The notes beneath the pieces are model-generated. The model made no database searches. It was not told the origin of the DNA and worked only from the letters and a program-made list of their open reading frames with translations. The position numbers were made by a program, and so were the translations under genes. DNA of 64,000 nucleotides, taken from the NCBI GenBank assembly GCA_023014335.1, contig JAECYW010000007.1, positions 992,001-1,056,000 of the forward strand. Direction: 5' to 3'. Origin of the DNA: Galerina marginata. Taxonomy: Eukaryota; Basidiomycota; Agaricomycetes; Agaricales; Galerinaceae. This document shows, piece by piece, positions 44,601 through 56,328 of the stretch (the first letter of the stretch is position 1; every line of letters starts with the position of its first letter).

Positions 44601-47600
44601 AGTTTCAGCAGGTGTAGCATGGCCATTGCCATTTTCCATTGCCTTTCGGATGTGGTCGAAACGATTGACTGTTTTAGGCGACAGCGTCGTATCAGGATTG
44701 ATTGGGGTGCTATTGCCTTCGACGGTGCCATGTCCTTCGGCATCGACTCCATTGACTGATTTATCTTGTTGGTTCTCCTTCAGGGATTCTTCGAGCAAGG
44801 ATATCTCGGTTTCGCGTTCCTTGAGCACCTCTTGGAGACGCATGATTTCCTTCTCTAGAGAAGCAACGGATCGCTCATGGGACGGAGAGATATTAGGCAT
44901 CGAAATAGAGAGATTGGGTCGTAAACCCATAGTTTGAAGAGTCGCGAAAGATTGGGAATGAGAGTGAGAGTTTGATGGAGAATGAGAGCTACCCGTTCCG
45001 TGGCTTGAGAAGGAAGCCTTGCGCAAGTGCACCGAGGATAGCTCCTGCGAGAGCGATTGCGATTGCGAAAGCGACCTGGGAAGACTCAGCTGGGATCAAA
45101 ATAACGAAGTAAAAGTTTGACCTACCTCGTGTGTAGCGATTCCGACGAGGCCGCTTGTCGGAAAAAAAGCCGTCGACCAGAGGGATTCAAAGGTAGCTCG
45201 GTGGTCTCCCTGCGAGGGCTTGTTATCCTTCTCCTAAATGGAGGAGGCGTCTCTTGCAACTTGTCAGAACCAGGTGATTCAGTGGTGACTTCTACAACAC
45301 TCGGACTGTTGAGTTTGAGCTCCTGAATTTGGGCCGCAAGGTCAGTAATTTCGCGAAGTGCATCCCTGTATTTGGAGGTGATGGATGAGAGGTCAGCTAG
45401 GGTAGCAGTATGCGTCTGTTGTAGGGCGAGGAGTTGCGTCTCGAGTTCAGGCGACGGTGTGGTTGCAGGGGTCTCATCGCCGTTGGCCTTGACCGGAGAT
45501 AATGTTGAATTTGTCGGTGTATCGGCAGGACCATTGTGAACAACGACAGCTGGAGCGTGTGCTAAGTCGACTTCTAGACTCCTCCGAGCTGATTCAACTT
45601 CTTCAACAACACCTCCGAGGCGGGTCCGAGTCTCGCCGGCATCCTTCTTCTTCTCTTCCCATTCGCGCATCTTTTCTTCGAGTTGTTTTACCCTCAACTC
45701 CCTCTCTTCTAGGTCCGAGCGCCAGCTTTCGCCGTCCTGTCTGAAGGCTTCCAGGCGCCCCTTCAACATTTCGGCCTCATCGCGACGTCGGTCGCACTCC
45801 CCCTCTAACGATTCGACCGTTCGTTGAAGAGCGAGAACAGATTCATCGGAGCGCGACAGACGAGTTTCGAGATCGGCAATATATTTGGCGGAATGCGATT
45901 CAGTGTCTTTGAATCGAATAATTTCGCGCTTTAGATCCGTCATTGATTCGCTGGATGTAACTGAGGTTTCGTCATATGCCTTGATCTTTTCTTCAAGGTC
46001 CCGAACGTACGCCTGTGCATGAATCCGTTGAAAAAAGTTGTTTTCACAAATGATGCAAATATGTTACCTCAGTTGAAGCCTCTCGTTCCGACAACTTCGC
46101 AACTCTAGCCCTCAGTTCCTCCACATATAACTCAGTGGCAGCGTGTCTTTCAGTGATAACCGACAACTCCTCTTCTCTTTCTTCAACCATCTCATTTGTG
46201 TGCCTCAAAGCTGCCCTATTAAGGCTGAGCTCAGCTTCCATGGCATTGATGGTCTTCTCGTATTCCTCGATAACAGGCCCAACGATCTCCTCGTATTTCC
46301 CGGTCCCGCCTACAGCACCAGAGGTACTGGACCGGTGCTTCTCTCCGAGTTCGCGCCGGAGGCGAGTGAGTTCTTCGGTCCGTTCCACAAACTTCTCTCG
46401 TAAGTCTTCGTAGTTATTTTGAAGTTCGGTCATTTGAGCCAAGACCTTCTTGCCAGCGCCTTCTAGTACTTCAGGCTCTCTATCAGTTGTTGGGATGCCA
46501 CCGTTCTCCTTGATGACCTTCAACTCCTTTCGCAAACGGCTCACAGTGCCTTGCAACCACTCCACATCGTCCCACCCATCTTCCTTTTCGTTGACGACAG
46601 CACGATTCTTGATGTTCCTCGCACGGTTCGCGTACTTCAAGGTGTTGATAGTCTCCCCAGCATTCCACTCTGCTGGGCTAACGCATGCAATCATGAGGGT
46701 ATGGGCGTTGCCTCCTAAAGAGTCTTGCAAGAGTCGAGTCAACTTTGAGTCCCGGTAGGGGACATGACTCGCAGTATTGGACTTCGCGCGTGAGGGGTCA
46801 CCAAGGGCAGAAATTACATTTCCAAGGGCGAGAAGACCACTGTTGATGGAAATACCCTCTTTGATGCGCTCGCCAGCCGCTGCTGTTCGCTTGAGCTAAA
46901 CACACCATTACGTTAGACATTGACAAACAAATTGATGGCAAAACATTACAAACCCTTTCTGAGCCAGCAAGGTCAACAAAATGGAACTTGGAAACAATCG
47001 TGACCCAGTCTCCCGGGTCATCATCAACGGTAAGACTTGATCGATCGCTCATGTGGCCAAGGGCGCTTGCGGGTCGAAGACCACCGCCTCGACCCATCGC
47101 TGAAGCAAAGCTGGGAGTTGATGGACGGCCAGGAGTTGGAGAACCAACTCGGGTGGCTGCAGGAGAGGTCCCACCGGCATACATAGAACCAGGACGAGCA
47201 AGCCTTGAGGGTGAACGCCCACCGGGCGGAAGGGGGGAAGACGACCTCGGTGGATGCGCAGAACCTGTATACTTCTTCTGAGTTAAAGTGAGAGAGAAAA
47301 TAGCATGCGATCGCGATGATTGCGCATTCATGTCTGTTTCATTGGTGCGCCGAATGGAAGTCCCCTTCTTCAGAAGGCTGAAAACGGCAGTCAATATTTC
47401 GGCTCCAGTATAAATTTAAAAGTTAACATACCCCATAACCTCGTTGGCATTTCTTACATTCACTTCGCGAAGCCCGCCCCAGATAATATGACCTTCTTTG
47501 TCCTCTCTAATTTGCACCTCTCGCCTGGCACCACTTGGGTCGTCCAAACACAAGAGGTCGATTAAGTCTTCGTTGTAGATTTCGATGAAAGACCCCTTCA

Positions 47601-48168
47601 AGCTGTAATTCCAGGAACCCCCGCGTTCTTCTTTAAGTTGTCTTGCGCTAGAAAATATGGAAGAGACGGCCCTTGGGATAATACCCATGCCATTGTTGGG
47701 GTCAGAGGGGTCCAAGTCAAGGTCGACCCCGGTCATGGTAAATGTCTTCCCGCTGCTGGTTTGACCGTATGCAAGAATTGTGCAGTTGAATCCCTCAATA
47801 AAGCGGGATACGAGAGGACGCGCTGTGGATTCGTAGAGTTCATACTGCGTCGTGGGTGGAGGGTGCACCTGGTCGAATGTGAAGACTTGTTTTTTGGGAC
47901 CTGACCCCGCAGAAGCTGCGGGCTGGGCGGGTGCGCCAGCTCCTGCTAAGGCACTTGAGGGTGATTCTATAGAGACAGAGGTGGAGGAGGTTGTCTGTAT
48001 TACGGAGCGTTGGAAACGAGCGGGGATCGAAGTCGAGTCTTGGGTGGTTGGGGGACGGATGCGAAGAGCTTGAGAAGGATTAGAACATTATTCGAGGGCA
48101 TCTATGACCTGATACGCACCAACTTGTACCGAGGTCGCCGCTGAGGACGACGAGCTCGAGGGGGCCAT
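41660..48168 (-). CDS. Large kinesin-4-like motor with long coiled coil
   Basis: Plus-end microtubule motor of 2028 residues in nine exons: 48120-48168, 47432-48068, 46954-47377, 46068-46895, 45126-46012, 44548-45075, 44386-44497, 41969-44333 and 41660-41916. N-terminal motor: P-loop GQTSSGKT (118-125), [11 protein letters not shown] (switch I) and VDLAGSER (363-370, switch II). Then come [14 protein letters not shown] and [13 protein letters not shown], closest to KIF4/KIF21. Residues about 265-352, between switch I and switch II, are a Ser/Pro/Gly-rich insert not found in ordinary motors. From about residue 480 onward lies almost continuous coiled coil with short proline-rich breaks (one near the C-terminus has a [13 protein letters not shown] run). 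No ZnF or WD40 tail is seen. It is likely a spindle or cytoplasmic long-range organiser, but the cargo is unknown. Confidence 0.9.
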
Positions 48169-48969
48169 GGCTGCTCTTCTCATCCTCAAGTTTGGCCTTC
48201 CCTTCACACAAATCAAGGAGGCCGGCATTTGCCGGATTCCTTGTATTTCTCACATATGGACCCCTGTCAGATGATCACACATTGGTTCTTCCTCTTGTCA
48301 TTCTACCTGGCTAAGTTTTCAGGCTTTTTTTAACCTTTGACTGGCGTCTCCCTCTGCCTCTTCCGCGATACGAAGCTTCTTAGACGGTCTTCTATATTCA
48401 TGCTCAGATATGGTGATTCAGCGAAATTTTTCAATCAACCTCGGCCCTAAAATCGAATGATACGCGCACCTCATTTTGTAATCAATTTCCCTCGGTAAAC
48501 ATATCGTTATTCCTTTCGGGTCTTCTCTTCGTTGACCCCTCCGCCCTCTCGTGTAGTATTCGATTCTTTGTTTCACCTCCCAATGTTCCAGGGATTCGAT
48601 TATATTATTATTATTCCGGATCAGGCCAATTATAAATTTACAGCCTTTTACAGCACAGTGAAACCATGCGGGTTGTCGACCTCACCGTGCATCAATGCCC
48701 TGGTGACTGGTCGTCCGTAACCATGAGCTCTCGTCATTTACCTCAAAATCTTAACCCTGATACCTGGTACTTAACCTATTTAGGTGCCGGAACAGACGAA
48801 AGTCGTGCTGGAGTTTGTTCAGACTCTTCAGAGTGATCCAAGGTCCATAATGATGAATACAGTCGCTAGTCTACATCTATATAGCATACAGCAATAATCA
48901 CAGCAGAGTTTCACCTAAATCATGATTTTGTCAGTACTTTCGGGCAATAAAATTTATTGAAACCTGTCT
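48169..48969. other. Intergenic, kinesin promoter and arginase 3' side
   Basis: 801 bases with no supported gene. CT-rich runs around 48290-48370 and 48510-48560 are consistent with promoter sequence of the kinesin gene, which reads away to the left. Confidence 0.4.
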
Positions 48970-50316
48970 CTAACCTAAGGCGGATCTCAACAAAGAGCAA
49001 CCGACCGCGACGGTTTGTTGCACGCTGGCTTCGTCTGCCAAAGAAGGGTTCACTTCCTGTAAGTCGGTCAGAATCAGTTCGCGTACACAAGCCAAACGTT
49101 TACATACCATCATATCGAGAGCAACTAGTAGGCCAGTCTCATAGATTGCTTCACAGATGTAGTGCCCTTCTCGAAAAGTTAAACCCCCACGAACCTGATG
49201 ACGATGGTCAACCAGAGATGCAAAAAAATATGATTGATTGCTCACAGGGGTGCCAGTCGATGGGGCCACACTAGGATCTAGAGCGTCGACATCAAAGCTC
49301 AGGTGGATAGGCCTATCTCTGGCCGGGTTTACGTGGTCTAAAGCCATTTCGACAACCTTGCCAATGCCGTACTTGTCAACTTCGTGCATGCTGAAAGCCT
49401 TGATGTTGTTTTCACGAAGAATCTTCGTCTCGCCATTGTCGACGTCTCGCAGGCCAATGTACACCAGTCGTTCCGGCTTCAAAAGAGGCTGGAGCCACGA
49501 GAATTCTTCAACTTTGGGCCCAAGACCCAGGAGGAATGAAACGGGCATGCCATGGATATTTCCTGAACGGACTATGAGCCTGATTCGTCCCTGGAGAAGG
49601 TAAAAGGTTTACCAGACTCCGTAGTCTCAGCAGTGTTGATATCCGCATGGGCGTCAATCCATATCACGCATGCATCTGGGTATTTCCTATGATTCCGTGA
49701 ATCATGATGAAGGACGTTTAACCGGACATTATTCGTCTTACGATAAGGTCCCTGAAATTGTCCCCATAGCCTATTCGCTCGTAAGTACGTTAATTTGTGG
49801 GTAATCTGTGGTGGAAGTGCTTTACGCACCAACGAATGGTCTCCTCCGAGCGTAACGGGCAATTCTCCTCTGGCAGCATGGCCACCAACTGCTTGAGCGA
49901 CTGACTGGGTAACGCGAGAAACGAGCCTCGGGTTTTTCAGGATACCAATTGGAGGGTCATGGACAGCGCTAATCTCTTCGAACTGGTGGTGGCCGTCAAA
50001 TAGGACTTTCCAGCCTAGGTTCTCCAATTGACCAATGAGGCCTGCTTGGATAAGATGGATGGGCCCTTGGTCAACGCCTGGTTTGGGCTATCGGATATAT
50101 TAGGAAGAAACTCTTGATGGTGAAGGCTCCCACTCACTTGACCCCCGCTTAAAGATAACGAGAGTCAGGTGTTGGAGTCTATGTAATGCACGCGGAAAAC
50201 ATACCTGAAGGGACAGCCGACAATCTGACAACGTGTGTAAGTAAGGAACGCATCAACGAAAGTGTACTCACAGCGGCCGTCTTGGGTTCAGGAATAAAAC
50301 GAGATTGAGAGGCCAT
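48970..50316 (-). CDS. CAR1: Arginase
   Basis: Cleaves arginine to ornithine and urea with a dimanganese centre. Nine exons (50272-50316, 50205-50224, 50138-50147, 49830-50087, 49742-49770, 49613-49686, 49246-49562, 49108-49194, 48970-49056) give 308 residues. Exon 2 is 20 bases and exon 3 only 10, yet both are needed to read IVGCPFSGGQPKPGVDQGP. Metal-binding motifs: GGDHS (106-110), DAHAD (132-136) and SFDVDALDP. EVNPSLADE closes the active site. Length fits the family. The gene starts 647 bases from the divergent aminotransferase. The intergenic region has a repeated CG-CGGAACC plus AACGGTAAGC unit that might serve nitrogen control (inference). Confidence 0.95.
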
Positions 50317-50963
50317 GTAAAGAGCTGAAAGATACAGGAGTTGTTTTACCGCCTTCTGTTATATAGGCGTCGGAACCAAGATCCGAGCAACGGTAAGCGC
50401 GCAAGCCGGGCTTGGATTTAACCTTCTGGCACCTCCCGACGGAACCTGAAGAACGGTAAGCAATTCAACTGCCCGATGCTTGACAGCTAGGTGGTCCTAA
50501 TCCAACGACCTCTCTCTTGCTACCAGGAAAAATGCCCTCGTTTCGACGTCGTTGAATCTTTGTTTCCGTCGGGCTTCACAGCGCGCCCCCAGTTCAAGCG
50601 GCAGTCGGCACGATGATGCTCCATGGATCCAGGTAACCCTCAGACATCGACATGGCCTTCTCCTTCTGTTGGACAGTCGAGAGCCAGTTCCGCCTTTGAA
50701 CATCACCACAGCTTGAGATCTTCCAGTAAGTCTTGCCTTTGTCTTGTACCATTCAGCCCTTGCTGGCGGAGTTGAACAGCCAGCCACTGCTTGCGGTGGG
50801 TCTAAAAATAGTGAAAACCCTGCAACAATGGGGCCCGTCCAGGCAGCTGTTGGAATCCCCCTTCTGTGCTTGCTTGCTCGATTATCTGGTTCTCATCGCT
50901 ATCGATAAACTCTCTACGTGTTTTTCCGCTAAACTTTTTGCCTGTTGTCCTCGCTTTAGCTTC
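50317..50963. promoter_or_regulatory. Divergent promoter region, arginase and aminotransferase
   Basis: It contains two related units, about 50369-50400 and 50437-50461. Each has a CGNCGGAACC word followed by ACGGTAAGC, with 12 and 6 bases between the words. No coding sequence is supported here. Confidence 0.4.
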
Positions 50964-53356
50964 ATGGCAAACGCACCCCAGGGTACTACTTCAGGAACCA
51001 GCACCCCATCTTTCAGAGATGTGGTACGCACTACTTCCCTTTCTCCCCAATCCGATGCATTTCCATCTCCCGCACGTCCAGTCCTTTACTCACATCGTTG
51101 AACAGGTTCGAGATGTGATGAAGCACTATAAACACGAGAAGGAGTCGGAGGCTCACCAGGTATTTAGATCTTGCTCACTTGCGCTATAAATCTGACGACA
51201 ATGGCTTTAGATCTTCCGCAATGCAGGTGGGCATCAGCCTAAGGGGTTGCCTGAAATAGTGAACGCAGTACATTACCACTTCCCATCAAAGATTTTGGAT
51301 CCCTCTAACAGGACTTACAGGAAGAGGAAACGGTCCCTGGGATCGAGCATCCTGGAAGCACTGGCGTTATATATTGCTCGGATCGCGCTATGGCGAACGG
51401 CTTCAGCTATACAAGCTCTCACGAATGGGCAAACTTAGGACAAGGGGCGCCTGAGGTTGGACCAATCCCAGATGCCCCCGAACGCCCAAACACCATCCCC
51501 CTTCCTCTCGACTCACTTGAATATGCTCCAACCACCGGTGTGAAAGGTATGACGATCAGTGCCTCACAAAAATAAACTACCTCAACTTATTTTTAGCCCT
51601 CCGCGAGGCTGTCGCCAAGCTGTATAATCACACTTACCGACAAGGCAAGGCCAGCCAGTATACGTATGAAAATGTCTGTATTGTCCCAGGAGGACGAGCC
51701 GGCTTGTCCAGAGTTGCAGCCGTCATTGGAGATGTCTACACTGTATGCACGACATTTAATTAATTCCGAAAATAACCTCTAGACACCATCACAGAGCTAT
51801 CAAGTTCCGGACTACACTGCCTATGATCAAGTTCTGAGTGCTTTCAAACGATTGGTTCCTGTTCCTACTGCGTACGCTATCCACTATCTTTTTTCCCCCG
51901 TTTTCTAAACCCGAATTTCAAAAAACAATTTCAGGCTTGAACACAAGGTGTGCATTATTTATTTGTAGTCGAACGATGTGGCTAACCAAGTTTTTAGGAC
52001 AAATATCACCTTGACGTTGAACAAACCAGGGTTGCTTACAACCTCTTCTTTTCTTAAGTCCCACGCTCAACATCACACAGAAAGATATTCGTACCCAAGG
52101 GCTGGCTGTTGTCCTGGCTTCTAATCCTCGTAATCCTACTGGCCAAGTCAGTATTTACCTCTTGCTCCACCCGTGAAGTCGCTAATGTCCTTTGACACTA
52201 GGTTATCAAGTGAGCTCCGTTTAAGTAATTCACTACACTCACTACTTAACAATCCCAGGGGCAATGACCTCAAGGAAGTTGTCTCACTCACCAAAGAAGG
52301 CACAACTGTTATTCTTGACGAGGTAAGCCTTACTGAGTTACAAGATCAGGTTGATTATTCTCACTCTACGCTTAGTTCTATTCGTGGTATATCTACCCAG
52401 AGAATAGCAGCGACTATGGCAAATCTATTTCCTCCGCAGCCTATGTTGAAGACGTGAACGAAGTGCGTGTTCTAAAGAATTGCCACTGTACCCCAGATTT
52501 TCACAGCGGTAACAGGATTCTGTTGTCATCATTGACGGGCTTACGAAGGTAACGCCGATATTGATACTATATCACAGACACTAATTCTAGTGGTAGAACT
52601 GGCGCCTTCCTGGATGGAGAGTCTGCTGGGTTATCGGACCAAAGAATTTAGTCACAGCCCTCTCCCAGTCAGGCTCTTTCCTTGATGGCGGGGCGAATCA
52701 CCCGTAAGCGAAGTCTTATCGTGACCTTGTTCGAATACCAATTTTTCTCAGACTCCAGTTGGCCGCAATTCCCTTGTTAGACCCACTTCACGTCCAAAAG
52801 GAAAAGGTCAGCCGCCGTATCCCACCCCTTTCACTCTACCCTCGAGTTTCTAATTTCATTTTCTTGTCCGCAGATTGCCCTCCAGAAGCATTTTAAGGCC
52901 AAGCGGGACCATGTACTCGCGCGGCTTAAAGCACTTCACCTTGATGTCGATATACCCCCAACAAGCACCTTCTACATCTGGCTCAACCTCGAGAAACTCC
53001 CAGCTCCTCTCAACAATGGCCTGGTGCGTCCCACTCCTTGATTAACGTGATCAGTCGGCTTGACAAATGGTCTGAGCAGACATTCTTCGAGGAATTGCTC
53101 AAGGAACAGACCATTGTCATTCCCGGTATTTTCTTTGACATCAACCCAGCCCATCGTAGAAACCTCTTCAATTCTCCTTGCCACCACTTTGTCCGCCTTT
53201 CCTTTGGCCCACCCCTGAAGGATCTTGATATGGGTTTGTGACCACAAAATACCGTTTGATATTTTGCTGATTTTTACTTTGATAGGACTTGATGCTATTG
53301 ATCGTGTTTTGAAGAAAGCAAAGAATAGCGGAATGAAAGATTTTGGACAAGGGTAG
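50964..53356 (+). CDS. Class I/II aminotransferase (PLP enzyme), 18 exons
   Basis: Fold-type I PLP aminotransferase of unknown amino-donor preference, 494 residues. Exons: 50964-51023, 51082-51159, 51211-51267, 51321-51546, 51597-51742, 51795-51871, 51935-51947, 51998-52030, 52081-52146, 52202-52209, 52259-52322, 52376-52462, 52516-52548, 52597-52703, 52752-52806, 52874-53023, 53080-53233 and 53286-53356. Motifs: NLGQGAPEVGPIP, EYAPTTGV, NVCIVPGGRAGLSRVA, SNPRNPTGQV, DEFYSWYIYP and the PLP lysine K316 in DGLTKNWRLPGWR. Exon 10 is 8 bases and exon 7 is 13, both needed to keep GQVIKGNDL and PTALEHKDKY. The N-terminal ~70 residues are the least certain part; two donor choices at the third intron both keep frame. 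Convergent with Drn1. Confidence 0.88.
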
Positions 53357-53625
53357 GCCCAGAATTGTCCTTGACAAAGATCACAGCACAGTCGATTGAA
53401 TTCTTGGTCCACAGATACAAGACGACCATCGAGGTAACCGAACCCGCTCATGTTTGATTTTTTCAAAGGTACATCGGACAAACGGCAGTAGCACAAGCCC
53501 AGATTGTAAATTTGGCTAAATCTGTAACACATATCTTGGATGCGTTTGCTTGTAAGGCTTAAGTATTTGGTTCTGATGTTTTAAAATAAATTAAAGGCGG
53601 GAAAACCACGAAGAAATCTAGGGTG

Positions 53626-56328
53626 TCAGGCCGCCGGATTAAAAGGAGCAAAAGCAACCTTCAATGCCTCAGCATCGGCCTTGTCTTCATCCTCTGAGAG
53701 CATACACGCCTTCCAGTCTAATCGATCTGGTGTACCCAAAAGGCCGACCAATACCTGTCTAGATAACAGAAAAAGGTCGTTATATTAGGAAGCGACTGTT
53801 GTAATGCAATAAAAATAGAAACAAACCTGCCAAACTGGATGCTAAAAGGGACATGGTCTTTCAAGAGGTGCACCATCTTACGCCCGTCAGGAAGATCAAC
53901 TTTGAAGTAGCCGCCTCTTCCGTTCGAGCATGAAACCATGGCGGCATTGGGGTCTGTCTCGAAGTCAATACCAAGGGCTCGACCTTCTTTCAGGAAGGTT
54001 TCTTCCACCTTGTCTTTCAGTCGCAAAGGTATTGGTACTGCCTGGACATGGGCATGCCCTCCCTTCGCTGTCAGGCGGCCGACCTCAAAGACCACCGGTA
54101 CTGATCCATATTTAGCATACATTGCCTTCAGCGCTGACTTAAACCTACGACGGTAGACAGTTAGGCCGCTTTTTACCGTGAACTTGTGGACCAAACTTAC
54201 TGTTCTGTTTCTTCGAAGATAGGCGGAGCGAGATCAGGCGGTATCGTTGAATATGTTGGGTAATGGGTGATGGGTACGATGAGCACGTGACCGCCACCAG
54301 GAACATCGCCATGGTCTGCCGATGATTGGGTAGGAATGATTTGTCCCTTTGGAAGCGTAACATAACACTCTGAACCAATGGCAACGATGAGGTGTTTGCT
54401 ATGAGACATTTTAGACATAAAACAGGCTGCAAGAGAAATGAAACTTGCGCAAGATTGGGATTAGACAAGCAAAACCAGCACTCATCAGCTAAAAGTGAAT
54501 CATCGGCTACGGAAGGGAAAAATGGACATAAATTGGACGAACGGGCGATCTCCTTTGGCGGACCTCTTTTTGCACCACGTTGTTCGCCGTGTGGCGGACG
54601 TTGGTTGGCTACTAGGCAATCTTCAAGATAATGGCCTTCGCTTCCACATGCACGACACAAGTATCCTGGTTTGGGTTTCCGGCCGCCTGTATCACCCTTT
54701 GCATCCTTAGTCGGACAATCACGAACGAAATGACCTGGCTGGCCATATCTGTGAATTGCATATTGAGCTTGGATACAAAGAAAACTTACCTCGTTACAGA
54801 TCTTGCAAATGTAGTCTTCCGGCGGTTTAATACGCTCCGGGCAGTCATTGATAAAATGCTGCACAGTTGTTGTCACAAAATTGAACAGTTATTGAGTTTC
54901 AGGAAGAACTACCTCTGTCGACTCGCATCGTCGGCATTTGTATCCAGGCGGTGGCTTTCCGGCTTCACCTTGCAGAGCTATCAATCAAATCCGATTTAAA
55001 TTCCTAGAAAACGCAATAAACAGAGTACACACCAGTCCGACTCCGTTTCATTGGCTGCTGGACGTTCCCAAAGATGAAATTCTCTCCCCCGTCCATGTCC
55101 AATGCTCGCTTCGGTGCCCGAGAAGCAGATTCAAGGAATGGATTTTTCGTAGCATTTGCTGGGCGCACTGGGGGCTCGGTAGCAGAGGAATTAGGCGCTA
55201 TGCTAAATGCATAAAACCACTGTGCTTTTTCAGTGTTTATTTTCGTCGTAATAAATATAAATTAACCCACTCTCGGCTTCTTTCCTATCCCAGATTCTCC
55301 ACCGAAAGCCCCAAGACTGACAAACCTTGAGACACGACCTTGCTCATCCTCCCATGTATAGGGTTCCCTTTCCCAAAATTTGGGAGGATGGCCACCACCT
55401 GCTGCGATGTGATATCTGGGCTTCGTTTTCCGAATGATATCGCTCACGGGAGAGGCACCGATAGATGATAGTTGGGGGTCTGGGAGTGGGGCCGAGGAGA
55501 ATTGGGTGATGGATCTTGGCCATACATTCGTTAAGAGAATGTCAACCAGTTGAGAAGACGAAGCAGTGGCTTGGATAGAGGCGAGCGAAGAGTAGCTCTT
55601 TTGACTTGAGGTCGAAGTTTTTGCCAATGTATTTGACAGCAGGCGGTCGACTGTGTGATACGAAAATAAAGGAGAAATAAATCCCTGATAACCCAAGTTC
55701 AGAAGTCCGACCAAGAAGAGTAAAACCGCAAGAAACACTTACGGGGGCTGCTTCAGCCGAGGCGTATATATTGGGATCATATATCCCACCAAGACAGGCT
55801 ATTCGTAGTCCATTTGCAGTGGTGATTACACCAGATTTACCTAGAAAGCTGTCAATACTGTAACACAGAGTGATAATGAGCATAACGCGGACACACTCAT
55901 CAAGAACACGTTTTTGCAAAGTTCTCCTCCTGTCTTGGCATATTTTTCAACCACACTGGAAGGTAAGGGATATTCGCCTTGCATTATATAGCATTCAATG
56001 GGTGCTACAGTGCCACAGAATAGGAGAGGGATTTAATGATAATCGTGCAATGAAAGATGACCAGAAGCATACCCTCTAGGCTTCCATTTAACAACAAGGA
56101 GGTTTCGTCTGCTCCTTCAGATTCTTTCCCTTCTTCTTTTATGGGCCCAAAGAAGTCGCCAGTGCATAGAACTAGATCAAATTTACCGTGTTTAATGTCT
56201 ATGGCCTTGACCTTTGCAAAGAGATCCTGGATTGAGCCTGTGGCTGATCCAACAGTCAAACTAGACAAAAGGATTACAATAGATTTAAATTTGTTTGGTG
56301 TACGTCCTCACATTTTTATCGTCGCCAT
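53626..56328 (-). CDS. DRN1: CWF19-like protein (Drn1/CWF19L1) with three zinc knuckles
   Basis: Lariat-intron turnover factor related to debranching enzyme Dbr1. Thirteen exons (56312-56328, 56073-56260, 55897-56004, 55743-55840, 55271-55684, 55033-55219, 54913-54968, 54790-54858, 54543-54738, 54449-54488, 54201-54398, 53827-54144, 53626-53758) give 673 residues. The N-terminal half is the metallophosphatase-like region (MATIKILTVGSATGSIQDLF, LVLCTGDFFG, CLGGIYDP). Next are three CCHC knuckles at 349-362, 374-387 and 407-420. The C-terminal CwfJ part has DECWFCLSNPNLAKHLIVAIG, the HIT-like block HVLIVPITHYPT, and GGHAHVQAVPIP. The intron 54399-54448 is GC-AG (GCAAGT) and restores NPNLAKHLI. 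Knuckles suggest direct RNA binding (inference). Confidence 0.92.

Noticed and set aside
42058..46758. Several open frames on the plus strand opposite the kinesin
   Set aside because: They are antisense shadows of a long, compositionally biased coiled-coil coding exon and have no domains of their own.
51082..51440. A separate short gene from the reading frame that runs through SFTHIVEQVRDVMKHYK
   Set aside because: Splicing with normal 51-58-base introns joins this segment in frame to the aminotransferase, so it is that enzyme's N-terminus.
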